This document shows, one piece after another, positions 35,078-46,700 of a DNA stretch of 64,000 nt. The notes under the pieces were generated by a model, which saw only the letters and a program-made list of their open reading frames with translations, did not search any database and was not told the DNA's origin. This stretch comes from Saturnia japonica (lineage: Eukaryota; Arthropoda; Insecta; Lepidoptera; Saturniidae), in assembly GCA_033032175.1 (NCBI GenBank), contig CM065323.1:10912001-10976000 (forward strand), written 5' to 3'. A program made the translations under genes and the position numbers. Within the stretch, counting starts at the first letter, position 1. Each line of letters starts with the position of its first letter.

Positions 35078-35659
35078 GTATATAAAACAGCCCTTTTAAT
35101 TTTGCAGCGTTTTTATTATAAGCATAGAATTTCCCAACAAGAAGCGGGTATAGAATTTAAAATAAAATAAAAATACATTGAATGTTTGCAATCACATTAT
35201 ATGATACTATCTCTCACCGCGGCTCCGCACGCATTATCTACCGAATACGTAGTACGAACTTTTATGAAGATATCGTGTTATTTCTTTTTTAGATAAGTAT
35301 CTAATATGGAATAAAATAACAAAAAAATTTGGTCAAAATCTATCCAGTATTCTTTTCCTAATGCGTGCACAACGGTAAACCTCTATCATTTAATTTATTT
35401 ATCTATCTCTTTTCGAAAACTTACTCTTTGACGTTATTTGTGAAACATATTATGATCATTCAACTGACTACCTCGGTTTAGTGTACTAGCGTGAGTACGA
35501 GATATACAAATATAGTATTTGTGTATGTATATAATTTTTTGGTTACCATATAAGGCCTTTTTCATTTGATATCAAACGACCGTATGCGGTGGGTAACTTC
35601 AACAACATTTTATTATTTGTACCTAACGGTTGGTTTTATATTCACATTATATTATGTTA

Positions 35660-35860
35660 CACTAGATGTACCCGTGGTTCTGCACGCGTGAACTACAAAA
35701 AAATGTTTTACCGGGATAAAAAGTATCATACGTGTTAATCCAGGTTATAAGTTATCTGTGTGCCAAATTTCATTCAAATCCGTTTTTGCGTGATTGACTA
35801 ACAAACACCCAAACACACAAACATCTTAACTTTCGAAGTTAATATCGTGAGTACTGGCTG
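35660..35860 (-). repeat. Retroelement-like 3' fragment
   Basis: The plus strand has GTACCCGTGGTTCTGCACGC, GTGCCAAATTTCATTCAAAT and TTTTTGCGTGATTGACTAAC, the complement of a very common lepidopteran repeat 3' region. Only one copy is in this window. Confidence 0.5.
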
Positions 35861-36164
35861 GTATGAAAATAAAGGAAAAATATTTACCAACTCAACAATA
35901 AAATGTTAAAAGCGATGAGAGAAGGAGGGGAAGACCACGACATGACGGGGGAACAAAAAAAAAAGGGAAAATGGGAGTTCATGCCCCGATTGGATTTGCC
36001 GTTGTCTGTTCCTTACAAATAGCTTTTAAATTGATTTTGAATATCGAACGCTTTTGAGTTGAAAAAAAAGGAAACCATAGACAAAATGAATATGAATATA
36101 GATGTGAATATAGATTGAAATTTAGTGTTTGACAGAAAAATAATTTCAAAACATAAAATTTATG

Positions 36165-36430
36165 ATACAGAATAAAGAATCGTTGGCGGTTGGCATTGTT
36201 TTAAAATGTTTGATATTATATATCATGGGGCGGACATTTTTAGCCGTAGGTGGCGGAAAACAGTATGAATTATTGTTGTTTGGGGCGTTTCGTGGCATTG
36301 TTCGGCTGCCGAGTTTTCAGCTCCGACCGCGAACAAAAGAGTTTTTCACGATTCGAAATGCGTGCTCTCGATTCATTTACTCTTTTCGCTTTTTCAACGG
36401 CTGCATTTCCAGCTTCGAGCGGTATTAAAT
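36165..36430. promoter_or_regulatory. Unique block in toy intron 4, possible regulatory element
   Basis: GC-richer than its flanks. It carries TGTTCGGCTGCCGAG and GACCGCGAACAA, which form a gapped inverted repeat, plus GGGGCGGACATTTTTAGCCG. Open frames on both strands over it are short and not protein-like. Confidence 0.25.
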
Positions 36431-36614
36431 AATATGGATTTATACAATTTTGTTGTTTAAACATTTCGCTATGATTTTTAATAAAGAAACATGTAGCGTT
36501 TGTGGTTTAGTGTTCATTTTACAGTATTAAAATGTTTAAACGTGAAATTGTATTGTAATTATCTTGTTTTTTTTGTAACATAGGTACTATAGCCATTAAA
36601 TTTAAATATTTTAT

Positions 36615-36870
36615 CTATATAATATATAAAAGTGTAACTAACGGATTGACTGACATCAACATACAGCCTAAACTGCTGGAGTTAGGATCGATAATATTTT
36701 CATGCGTTTTCCTTTGGTTCCTACAGTGGAGTACTAAGAAAGGAATTTTGAAATTCATCCCCTAAGGTGGTAACAAAGAGTTTGAAAGTTTGTATGAAAA
36801 TCTGTCATTTTTGTTTTACCATTATGTGACTGAGCCACAGCGAAGCGTCGCCGGGATTAACTAGTAATAA
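36615..36870 (+). repeat. Interspersed repeat family I copy
   Basis: It has GGATTGACTGACATCAACAT, TTCATCCCCTAAGGTGGTAA and GAAAGTTTGTATGAAAATCT, ending GCGAAGCGTCGCCGGGATTA. Confidence 0.7.
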
Positions 36871-37319
36871 TAATAAATATAGTAAAATACCGAACTGCTT
36901 TTTGAGGTATTACAATAATTTATAGTAAACCAAACTAGAATTCGTATAACATTTTTAAAATGTATTAATTTTTTACCTACCTAATTGATTTGCCATGATA
37001 AACCAAAGTAACAATTTGCTAATTGGAAAATCTAAATCTGTTCTTGTTTTAGCAAATATTTTATTCAACACAGGAACTGAAAATAATAATAATTTTTTGG
37101 AGGTTCTTAAATAATTTATGTTTTCTCGCAGTATAATCTTGAAAACAAATCAGTATATTCTCATTTGAAAAGAACAATATTTGAAAATTAATATTCTAAA
37201 TAAAAAAGGTATGGAGTAATAAGAAAATTTTATATAAATATATAGAAAACGTACCTAATACCGTCTTCCATATACTACCAATCAACTATTACTGACAATA
37301 AAACCGGTTCAAAACATCC

Positions 37320-37545
37320 GTACGATGTTGCAAGCGTCATAAACAGACGCGCGAGACCATAGACACAAACCATTGAGTAAACGAGTCTCGCAGGAGCGCT
37401 GTTTAGAGTCGATAATAACGTGTAATGAATGTAAACGTTGTTGGGTACCCTTTCTAGTGGCGGCGCGGCGCGGCGGCGGAACGGAAAACTGTTATCGGGG
37501 GCTCACACGCGGCGGTTAGGGGGCGCTGTGGAGGCGATCGTGGAT
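37320..37545. promoter_or_regulatory. GC-rich block in toy intron 4
   Basis: It contains GGCGGCGCGGCGCGGCGGCG, ACACGCGGCGGTTAGGGGGC and a nearby pair CAGACGCGCGAGACC / CGAGTCTCGCAGGAGCGC. Could be a promoter or enhancer of the toy locus, or a GC-rich simple sequence. Confidence 0.25.
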
Positions 37546-37764
37546 ATTACCCGTATACATACCTACAAACTACAGCCATATTATAATGTAACCTTAATAG
37601 GCTTAGAGAATATAGGTACATAAGCGGCATTGAATTAAGTGGATAAAGTTATTTTAGGGTAATGAAAGATTGAAGAAAATAACTAATAATTAACAATATC
37701 TCATCCAGATTCTAGATACCTAGATTAGTTTTATTGCATATTGCTAAATCTCCTCTAAACAAAT

Positions 37765-38098
37765 AATAAAATTAAAATGTCTGTTTGTAATGTCCGTTAT
37801 AGTCTGTTACTAAATGCACATGAAATCATTTGTCGAAATTTTTTGTCTGTCTGTTTATTTCAACTAATCTCCGAAACGGTTGAACAGATTTTGCCTGGAC
37901 TTACTGGCAGATAGTTGATGTTATAAAGCGAACTTAGACTACTTTTTATTTTAAAAAAATTACTCGGGTTTGGCGAAAAAAAAAAACTAAAATAGCGGTG
38001 TTCAGTAATGTACCGCGCGTGCACCACGCGGAAGTTCCTCCTCGCCGGCATTGCCGCATACGAAATTCCACCCGGACGAAGTCGCAGGCACAGCTATT
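37765..38098 (+). repeat. Repeat family A, shortened copy
   Basis: It has AATAATAAAATTAAAATGTC at the start, AATCTCCGAAACGGTTGAAC as core and GAAGTCGCAGGCACAGCTAT at the end, with an internal deletion. Confidence 0.75.
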
Positions 38099-39347
38099 CT
38101 TTACAAATTTTCATTGCAGTTGGAGATAAATTTTAAAATAGACATTTTATTAACATTAATATGATATATTGAACACATTTTCTTTGTTTCAAGACTGAAT
38201 AACAAATTTGTCACCCGAGTTTAGACAATAATTCATAGACCAGAATATTAAACTTGTTGTTGTTCAAAAACAAGATTGTTTGTAATAAACGTATTTCAAT
38301 TCAAATCTATAGGCATTAGCTGATTCTGGAACATGACAACATGACGCATGTTAATGTGTTGACGCGAGTCTTGATTGGCCGGTAATTACCTACTATAAGA
38401 TGCTGAATGAGTACTGACTATTGACATAACATAAGATGTTTGGTTAAATTAATTTTTAACAACGAAATAGCCAATAATACCCATAAAGAAATTTATAGAC
38501 AATAAAAAGAAATTGACCAAGTGTGAGTCGATGTCATTTCTTTAATACGTATAATTTAAGTTCCTTAGCGTATCCCGGCTTATATTTGGCCTCTATAGAA
38601 ATCAACTCTAATCACACCAAATTTGACGCTCGTAGGTAAAAGCGAGTATAAGTACAGCAAACAAAAAACCCTTGAAATAAAACACGTTTATTATATGGGT
38701 TTACTGATTGATAGACTGAAAATATCAACCATTTACGTTTCATAAAATAGGTAGGTAAGATGGACTTCCAGTACGGAACCCTAAATAGCCAGTTCATAAT
38801 CATAATACTAAAATTAAGTATGTTTATGTTATAACGTACCTGGTATGCAAAAAAACAGGTAGAAAGACAATTTTTAACAGGGAAAAAAAATTATTTCAAT
38901 AATTTTTAGGAGTTCCCTAAGAGTGTATCTTCGAAGTCGAGGGTCCAATGCCAATGAAATTAAAATGGGACCACCCTCGAGGTATCCTCTTTACAAGGGA
39001 AAAAAAATCATCTAAATATGTTCATAAACAAAGTAGTTATGGCTGAACATCCATTAAAAATATATATTCGAATTGAGAATCTCCTTTTTTTGAAGTCTGT
39101 TTAAAAATGTTGTGTATTTTTTTTTAAATCAATAATTAAGAATATTACTATTTATGTTTAAAGTAATACATTGTTCTATTTTCGCGCAGTAAATACCGTG
39201 CTCAGTATTTCGAAACAAATATAAATATACTTAGAAGCCAAACTTTGTTGTTGCCTCGAGCATCGTAAACAGTAGTAAGAAATTGTCACTAAGGGGAAAT
39301 ATACAAAGACTTTTTTATTGACATTGCCCTTTTCTTTTGTTCCATAG

Positions 39348-39436
39348 GTGTAATATCGGCGGGTGTGAGCGTACCAGTGCAAATACCTTCACAGGGGCCG
39401 GACCTTGCGTCGAACTATTGGGGACGGCTTCAGTGA
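39348..39436 (+). CDS. toy: toy (Pax6) last exon: conserved C-terminus and TGA
   Basis: The acceptor is TTCCATAG. The first two bases complete Gly, and the exon encodes GVISAGVSVPVQIPSQGPDL followed by ASNYWGRLQ and TGA at 39434-39436. The SAGVSVPVQ core and the Y-W-x-R-L-Q ending are the deeply conserved Pax6 C-terminus (vertebrate Pax6 also ends in WPRLQ), which fixes this TGA as the normal stop. The usual Pro before Arg-Leu-Gln is Gly here. The same frame continues open after the TGA for 67 more codons; see the next entry. Confidence 0.94.
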
Positions 39437-39640
39437 TCTCAGCTATTCGGGTTCCCGCATCGACTATTGTCGATGCCAGAGAACCCGACCAATGTGCCCG
39501 AGTCGCCATCTAGTGGCGAAATTGCGCATAACTACGCCGACTCCCACTTGTCTATGACCGCGGCACTCAATATGACAGCTGGACATGACGCCAGTGTTTT
39601 AGCGGCCGAGATGCAAGAACAGAACAATTCCGTATCGTAA
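39437..39640 (+). other. toy: In-frame open extension after the toy stop
   Basis: Directly after the toy TGA the same reading frame has 67 sense codons, then TAA at 39638-39640. It encodes SQLFGFPHRLLSMPENPTNV, a Pro/Ser/Glu segment, HNYADSHLSMTAALNMTAGH and a polar end MQEQNNSVS. Third positions are GC-biased like the toy exons, while the DNA after 39641 drops at once to AT-rich 3' UTR. A run this long without a stop is uncommon by chance. Two mechanisms would use it: stop-codon readthrough, or an alternative acceptor at TGCCAG (39474-39479), which would join in frame and skip the TGA. Neither can be proven from the sequence. It could also be a relic of a longer ancestral C-terminus or chance. 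Confidence 0.5.
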
Positions 39641-40735
39641 TCTAATTTATATAATTTTGTTGTATTCTGGTGACTTGTAATACAGAGCGATAAAAACATT
39701 TTTCTTTTTGTACATTACATTGTGTATTTAAAAATGAAATACTTATTAAGACAAGCAACTGATGATGTTCAAACCTAGTTGTAAGTGTGGCCTGTCGCAA
39801 TGATGAGCGTTATTACACTGCAATTTTATTTATTAGAGTACATATAACTTATTTTATAAAGTATTCAATTTACAACATTCATTATTGCGTCCGGTCTGTG
39901 AACTAGCAAGCTAGCGAAAAGTAATAGCGTGTAAATTTAGATAAGCGCCATCTATTGTTGAGTAGTCGTTATCGTAAAGACTACGCGTTGTTCTACAATA
40001 AAAATGAAAATGTAAATTATTTGTGCCAATATTTGTTATAATTGAGTGTTATGCGCCCTTTTCGAGCACAACCCTTTTATTTCTTTTGATGTACGATGCA
40101 GGGGTGGGAAATGTTACCACTACAGAGAGAAATCAGCTTCGTTACAGCAATTTGTTTCACACCCCTGCGTAACGTCAACAAATTGTCGTACAAACTAATC
40201 ATGTTTGTATTGTGACGATACTTGTATAATAAAATAATGAATATCGTATTGTAATATTGTGTTTTTGTTCATTACTTACGTCACGAAACGAATTAATTTA
40301 ATAAATTATTTATTACTTATAATAATTAAATAAGAACAAATATTGCTGTGATTAAAATGTAGCGATAGGTTTATTTTACAAGTTTATTTTTAATTTGTAA
40401 AAAAATATGTATATATAAAAAACAGAATATATTATCCGGATGAGAAATACCGCGCATTAAACTGTCAGAATTTTAATAAAAATAACAAAATGGTGCACTT
40501 TGACAGCACAAGTAGTAATCATTAAGGAAAACAAACGAAATGTATATTATTACTTATCTATTTATATATTTTCATTAAAACGCAATACAGAAGTGGTGTA
40601 GTTACAATGAATTGTATTTAATGTAATTAAGTTTGTATTTTAAGTGTAATATAAATTATTACATAATTATACGTGAATATAGATTGAGGAGATTACAGTG
40701 AAATTTATTAATAAATAAATGCATTAACCATTTCT
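39641..40735 (+). other. toy: toy 3' UTR (inferred)
   Basis: This is AT-rich DNA after the last in-frame stop with no recognised repeat. Several AATAAA signals occur; the overlapping pair at 40710-40719 is the most downstream good candidate before the sequence character changes. The exact 3' end is not visible from sequence. Confidence 0.5.
40710..40719 (+). terminator. Candidate polyadenylation signal of toy
   Basis: Two overlapping AATAAA hexamers lie about 1.27 kb downstream of the toy TGA. They are followed within 30 bases by a T-rich stretch, as expected for a cleavage site. An earlier AATAAA near 40230 could also be used. Confidence 0.4.
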
Positions 40736-42589
40736 CCATTGTTTTATTCGTTAACGTAATAATATCGAAATAAAGCTTCAGAAAAATGTAGGTAGGTACC
40801 TACCTACTTTACAAATATAATTTTATTATTATTTTAAAAGTAGGTATCTAAAATACCTAGATCACAAGACATGTTTTCTTTGTGTTGTTTTTGTTTGTCT
40901 TGAAGATAAGAAAACGTTGGACCAATGTGCTTGACTAAGATGATTTGAAAAAGTTCTTATTATATATTTTTATTTTGTTTAGTAACTGAATTTTCGATTT
41001 GGTTTACGTTGGAACATTAGTTTTTTCACTCGTGAGGAAGAATGTAGACTTAAATCACAAAAAAAGGAACCAACTTTATAGTATTGATTATTGAACATTT
41101 TACAATTAAAATGCAATTCATAATATCTATTATTATATTAATATTAAGAAGCTCAAAAGATTGTTTGATTAAAGGCGCTAATCTCTGGAACTACCGGTAA
41201 GATTGGAAAAATTGTTTTTGCATTTTTTAGCCTATTTGTTGACAAAGGTTATAAACTTTAAAATTTCACGCTGCTAACCTAAGGAGGGGAGCAATAACCA
41301 CGAACGTCAAGAAATCTAGCAAAGTGCAAGTAGGTTCGAGAAGGGCGTTGGTTCGTTGGTGTTAAGTCCAATAAATTTAACACGAGGGAAGCTACAAAAT
41401 ATTCTATAATAAATAACAATCTCAATCAGCAAAAGAATTGCACAAATACTTATAAAGATAATTATTTTAAACGACCATAACAGCACTCGAGTGAGCCAAA
41501 TTACGACACAAAGATTGATAAAGTTTGGATGTATGAATTATTATTGTACATAAGCCAACAGATGTCGCAACATACCGTTCGAATAAGTTCCAATATTGCG
41601 CAAAGTTTAGAGTTTACCCCTTGAAGAGCGTTTTAAAGAAATTATGCCATTATGTATTCGGTACTGTGTATTAATTTTGCGTGTGACTCTATAACACAGT
41701 GACGCAGGTGACCCTAGGTATCGACTGGGAGGGACGGTAACAATGGGATGGGATTAAGCGTGTTGCATTGTAGGCATTATAGTGATCTAAGCTTTGTTGT
41801 GTGTTGAGCCACGCGTCTACGGGGTGATTATTTATTTTTAATGTTGTTATTTCCTTTTTTATGAGTTTTATTCAGGTATGATAAAGGAGCAAAATTAGGT
41901 ACATACTTAATTCTAGCAAACACTCACGACATGAACCTTATAAATGTGAATGTGTGCGGGTAGGTAATTTTCTATGTAGTTCACGCGAGCGGAGCTGCTG
42001 GCCTAGCCAGTATTCAATAGGAATAAAAAAATACCTATATCAATGAAGGACAATGTAGCTTTCTATCAGTGAAGTGAAGAAGGGATGTACGCTACTATGC
42101 CACCTTAATTGTGTAAAAAAGGCAATAAAGCATTTATTTAACCATAATGTGTAAATTTAAATACTAACTATAAATCTTCTCGAAATATAAGAAACTAGCA
42201 ACCGCTCGCGACTTCGTTCGCTTTAATCTAAACCAATATCATTAATAACTTTTAACTTAAGTAAATATGTTATTTAAACACAAAATAAGTCCCCAACCAA
42301 GCATAGATACAGAAATCATCATCACTACTGATGATACATCAGACATTAGTATACGCAACATTTAAGATATTATTTTGATAAACACAATCCCCTCCCGTAC
42401 AAAATCACCCCCACTATAATGGATTTCTATCAAATACAGGCAACTACAACGATGCCCTCTGCATTCATTCATACGAAACAAACAACTGTACAGATTATCA
42501 ACGCATATAATTGGTTTAGATTTATCTATCGGCGTTCTTAATCAATTGAATGTTTTGGACAACTGCGTTTAATTTCTGTACGTAATCTC
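40736..42589. other. Intergenic DNA between toy and the BEL/Pao element
   Basis: No gene is visible. It contains a perfect 20-bp palindrome at 40788-40807, a fragment ending GCGAGCGGAGCTGCTGG near 41970-42015 that resembles the 3' ends of families A and B, and AT-rich DNA without long open frames. Confidence 0.5.
40788..40807. repeat. Perfect 20-bp palindrome
   Basis: GTAGGTAGGTACCTACCTAC is its own complement. It lies 70 bases after the candidate toy polyadenylation site. Confidence 0.9.
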
Positions 42590-42862
42590 ATCTATATTAA
42601 TAAATTTGTAGTTCTGTCTGTACACGCAGGTATTTTTTTCCAAATTTCCCAATAGACATACCATTTACAGACACGTCACTGATTAAGGATACGCCTTTAA
42701 AAACAATTTTTGTCTGTCTGTTTGTATGTCCCGGTTTAAATCGAAAACGCTTTGGCCGATTCTATGAAATGTAAATAATACGAGTAAAACTAAAATTATG
42801 GGACGAAATTAATTACTTACTGCATAATAAACGCTTGCGGAGCTGCGGGGCAGCAATTATAG
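42590..42862 (+). repeat. Interspersed repeat family B copy
   Basis: It begins TCTATATTAATAAATTTGTAG, has the TCTGTCTGTTTGTATGTC string and the core CGAAAACGCTTTGGCCGATT, and ends GCGGAGCTGCGGGG. Related copies lie at 22895 and 50929. The BEL/Pao element inserted just after this copy. Confidence 0.7.
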
Positions 42863-42868
42863 TCAAAT

Positions 42869-42873
42869 AAGTA
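42869..42873. repeat. Target site duplication, left (AAGTA)
   Basis: AAGTA directly precedes the 5' LTR, and the same five bases follow the 3' LTR at 49598-49602. A 5-bp duplication fits BEL/Pao integrases. Confidence 0.93.
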
Positions 42874-43326
42874 TGTTGCAGCCGCGTAATTAAGAACCAT
42901 CACGTATTAAAGTAGGTAGTTTGTTATTAATTATTTTCTCTCGTCGCTAAGCATTATGATATCCAGTGGGGGTAGTTTTCGATTTGTTGTTGTCGCCACC
43001 GGCTCTCGCGATAAACACTCTCGTCGGAACACCGTCGCGTCTGCACGGTGCAAAGTCGCTCGCCTCGGACATTCCTCGTCAACCACGTTCTCCAGAATTT
43101 AGTGTCATCAAGCCAGTGTGTGTACAGTGGGTGCGTGAGGCTCAGGAACTTTGAATATATAATGTATAGCTAAACCACGTCGGCGCCGACCAGGAATTAT
43201 CACGGAACGCAGTACCGGTGAGTTGGCATGACATTTTGCATACACTTCTCTCGCTGGATATTCGCATCATAATTTGCTATTTATTTCGTATCGCAGGTTG
43301 GTTCCATATTTGCGTGGGATCAACCA
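42874..43326 (+). mobile_element. 5' LTR of BEL/Pao retrotransposon
   Basis: This 453-bp LTR begins TGTTGCAGCC and ends GATCAACCA, with TG..CA ends. I read it as identical over its full length to the 3' LTR at 49145-49597. It is GC-richer than the host DNA in its middle. A short open frame inside it (42966-43154) occurs identically in both LTRs and is not a gene. The LTR should contain the promoter and start of the genomic transcript, but I see no clear TATA box. Confidence 0.95.
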
Positions 43327-43332
43327 TAAGTT

Positions 43333-43350
43333 TGGTCCAAACGGGCACGG
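43333..43350 (+). other. Primer binding site of BEL/Pao element
   Basis: TGGTCCAAACGGGCACGG begins 6 bases after the 5' LTR. It starts with TGG, complementary to a tRNA CCA end. I cannot say which tRNA without a search. Confidence 0.6.
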
Positions 43351-43746
43351 ATCCTTCTCATAGTGAATACGGCTAACCTGGGTCATTGTCAGAAGTGACA
43401 TAGTAATCGTGGTAATATCGTAATAATATCGTTTTCATAAAATAAAAATAGCTTTCTTTTTGTCACTGCCATTATTACTTGACAAAATTAAGTAGGCAGT
43501 AACCACTAAATTACAACGATCTAAAATCTAATCAATTTATTTCAATATCATCACTGCGTATGTTTATTGGAATAAGCATTAAGACTAAAATTATAGTTTG
43601 TATGTATTATTAATAATATTTATTTGTAATCTCGAATTAGTTAATATTACTTGGTTAACTTATTGTTTGAATTAGCGTTAATATACAGTCCATTCAATTT
43701 TTTATCGTTCTAAATTATTTTTATTAGTTTAATTTTGTAATTTAAA

Positions 43747-46700
43747 ATGTCAAAGGCTGCCGCTCGTCGTGGTTTAGAGCTAAAGCGATCCATTGCTATC
43801 AAACGCATTGATGACTGCTTGTCATCAGCCTTAGAGGCCCAAAATGATAAATCTTGTTTGCCAGTTTTCTTGTCACGGTACAGTCGACTCGAAAGTTATT
43901 ATGCTAGTTTCGAAGCACAACATTTAAAAATTTGTTCGGAAATATTAGATACTTCAGAGTTGGATAAGGAAGACGAAATTCGTCACGATTTCGATAATAA
44001 ATATTTTCAGTTAATCGAAATTCATTCGACACTCACGTCACCTTCCCATTCAGACGGACAGCAGCTCGACGTATGCACAAATGATTTGTCTGTGAAACTA
44101 CCTCGTTTGAACTTATTGACCTTCAATGGTGATATTACATTATGGAGTTCGTTTTATGACATGTATAACACTACCGTACATCATAACAAAGGGTTATCGA
44201 ATATCGAACGTTTTTCTATTTTAATTTCGCTTCTTTCCGGTGAACCTCTTCATCTTTTGAAAGGCTTTCCTCTTTCAGGAAATAATTATTTAGATGCGTA
44301 CGCCGCCTTGATTGATCGTTATCAATGCAAACGTAAATTAGCTTTTCGGTATTGGGAGGAGTTGCAAAATGTAACTCTTAAATCGAACTCTCCTCGTGAG
44401 TTACGTCGTCTCGTGGATACTTTCAAGGAGAACATCGCGGTATTAAGGAATTTGAAGTTACCTGTAAAAGATTGGGATTTCCCTTTGTTTTACCTTTTAA
44501 TAAATAAACTTGATCGTGATACTCGTCAACGTTTTGAATTGCAGAACGATGATAAAGACATACCAAGTTTTGACTCCCTTCTGGAATATCTTAATAAGGT
44601 CGGCCAAGCACTCGAGCTTGCCGAGCCTCAGATAAGTACAGCGCGCCCCCCTGTGCGACTGCATCGCTCCGCCGCTTCTGGTGCCGTTGCTGTAACCTCA
44701 CCCACATCTTACTCCCGCACGGTGCGCACGTCTCCCGCATCCGCGCCTCAGGATTCTTATGGTAGGCACCCTCGCGCGCCTATTACGAATGCCAAGGCTT
44801 TGATAGTGAATCCACTTACACCAAGTGATAAGTTGTGTGTTTTGTGCAAGGCACAGCATGCCTTAGCGAATTGTCCCACTTATCGTGATCGCACCCCACG
44901 TGATCGATTCTCCATCGTCAAGGAACATAATCGTTGTGTGAATTGCCTTCGTCAAGGTCATGTGGTTAAATCTTGCTCGTCAAACAGTCGCTGTCTTAAG
45001 TGCAACGCACTTCACCATACTACATTGCACTTTGATAAATCGGTGTCGTCAAATGCTAACGTAGCTCCTACCACTTCATCTATCGTCTCAGATGCTACCG
45101 CAGCATCAGCTCTCGCTTCATCTACGCCGACTTCACAAACATTAGTGGCAGGCTCGAGTTCTCCCACGCATATCTCGCTTCTCGCTACTGCTTCCGTTGA
45201 ATTCCTAGATAACTTTGGTAATTACCGCTCAATTCGAATCGTTATAGACAACGGAAGCCAAAGGAACTTTATTACCAACAAGTGTGCCCAACGTCTGGGA
45301 TTAGCCTTCAAGAAAACCATGTCACTCGTTGAGGGCATTGGTCAAACATCATCTGTCGCGACTAGTTCTACCGTACTTCGCATCCGTGGGCAACAAGGTT
45401 ATCCGGAGCTAGTCTTGGAAGCTCTCGTTATTCCCAATATATGTGGTGATATGCCGTCTAATACCATAGATATTGCTCAATGGCCACAGTTGATGAACAT
45501 TAAGCTGGCTGACACTAGCTTCAACGTGCCTGCGCAAATCGACGCGTTAGTCGGCGTTGACGTATTTTGTCAGATAGTTTTGGGTGAACGTCTCGATTGT
45601 GGGTCAGATGGACCCGTAGCCTTTAACACCAAATTCGGTTGGATAGTTATGGGTAATATTGCATGCATACCACCTAGTTCTAGTAAGTCGATGATTTGCT
45701 CTTTTAAAGATTTAGACTCTCAAATTCGTAAATTTTGGGAAATTGATGAACTTCCCAAATCATCACCGCTTAGTGATGAAGATGCTCTTTGCGAACGTAT
45801 ATTCGATACGACGCACTGCAGGGATGTGAATGGAAGGTATATCGTCCGTTTGCCTTTCAAGACACCCGCGCCTACCTTTGGTGATTCCTACAGTTTGGCA
45901 CATCGTCGTTTGTTATCTCTCGAAAAACGATTGTCACGTAATTCTCAACTTCGTGAGGACTATAATGCGTTCATGAGAGATTATCTTGATTCTGGACATA
46001 TGGAAAAGGTCGATGAAATTGGTTCGGATCGAACCTATTATATACCGCATCATTGTGTGCTCAAACCAAGTAGTTTGACCACAAAACTACGCGTGGTGTT
46101 CGATGCTAGTGCTAAGCCTGCTAATGGAGTCGCACTAAACGAACAACTACTTGTCGGTCCAAGATTGCAATCAAATATTAAATCAATCCTTCTTCGCTTT
46201 CGTTTACATTCTGTCGTTTTTACTGCCAATATTAAGCAAATGTATCGCCAGATACTGGTGGCTAATACTGATCGTAATTACCAAAGAATTCTGTTTCGAT
46301 TTTCGCCTCAGGAACCCATTCAAGAGTTCCGTCTTAAAACCGTCACGTATGGCATGTCCTCCTCAAGCTTCTTAGCGCTTCGAACCATAGTGCAGGTGGC
46401 ACAGGACGAGGGAAATAATCGTCATTTCGCTGTGACTGCACTTAGGAGTGACATGTATGTGGATGATGTCGTAACCGGGGCTGACTCACTTATTTCGGCT
46501 CGTGAGTTAATGAAAGACATAAGTGACATCATTACCAAGGGATGTTTCGAGCTAAGGAAATGGACTAGTAACAGTCCTGCTTTGCTTGAAGGTATTCCAT
46601 CTGAACATAGGCACGATGCTCGTGATTCGCTGACATTCAGCTCAGAATCTTCCCCGTCGGTAGTAGTACTTGGTTTAGAGTGGCATCCAAACGTGGATGC

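Larger units (their letters stand above)
35078..39347 (+). other. toy intron 4 of the visible part (4.3 kb)
   Basis: This phase-1 intron runs from GTATAT to TCCATAG. It contains a helitron-like or RTE-like 3' fragment (35660-35860, minus), a family I copy (36615-36870) and a family A copy (37765-38098). Two blocks, 36165-36430 and 37320-37545, are GC-richer than their surroundings and not obviously repetitive, so they may be regulatory. No other exon is visible. Confidence 0.8.

Noticed and set aside
36162..36464. Overlapping frames on both strands near 36160-36460
   Set aside because: No domain, no splice fit with toy, and three frames open at once indicate unbiased, GC-richer non-coding DNA.
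42966..43154. 62-codon frame MGVVFDLLLSPP.. found twice (also at 49237-49425)
   Set aside because: It lies entirely inside the LTR and occurs twice because the LTR does. Nothing suggests a protein.
46151..46375. 74-codon plus-strand frame inside the gag-pol region as an accessory gene
   Set aside because: It overlaps the RT coding frame and has no feature of its own.
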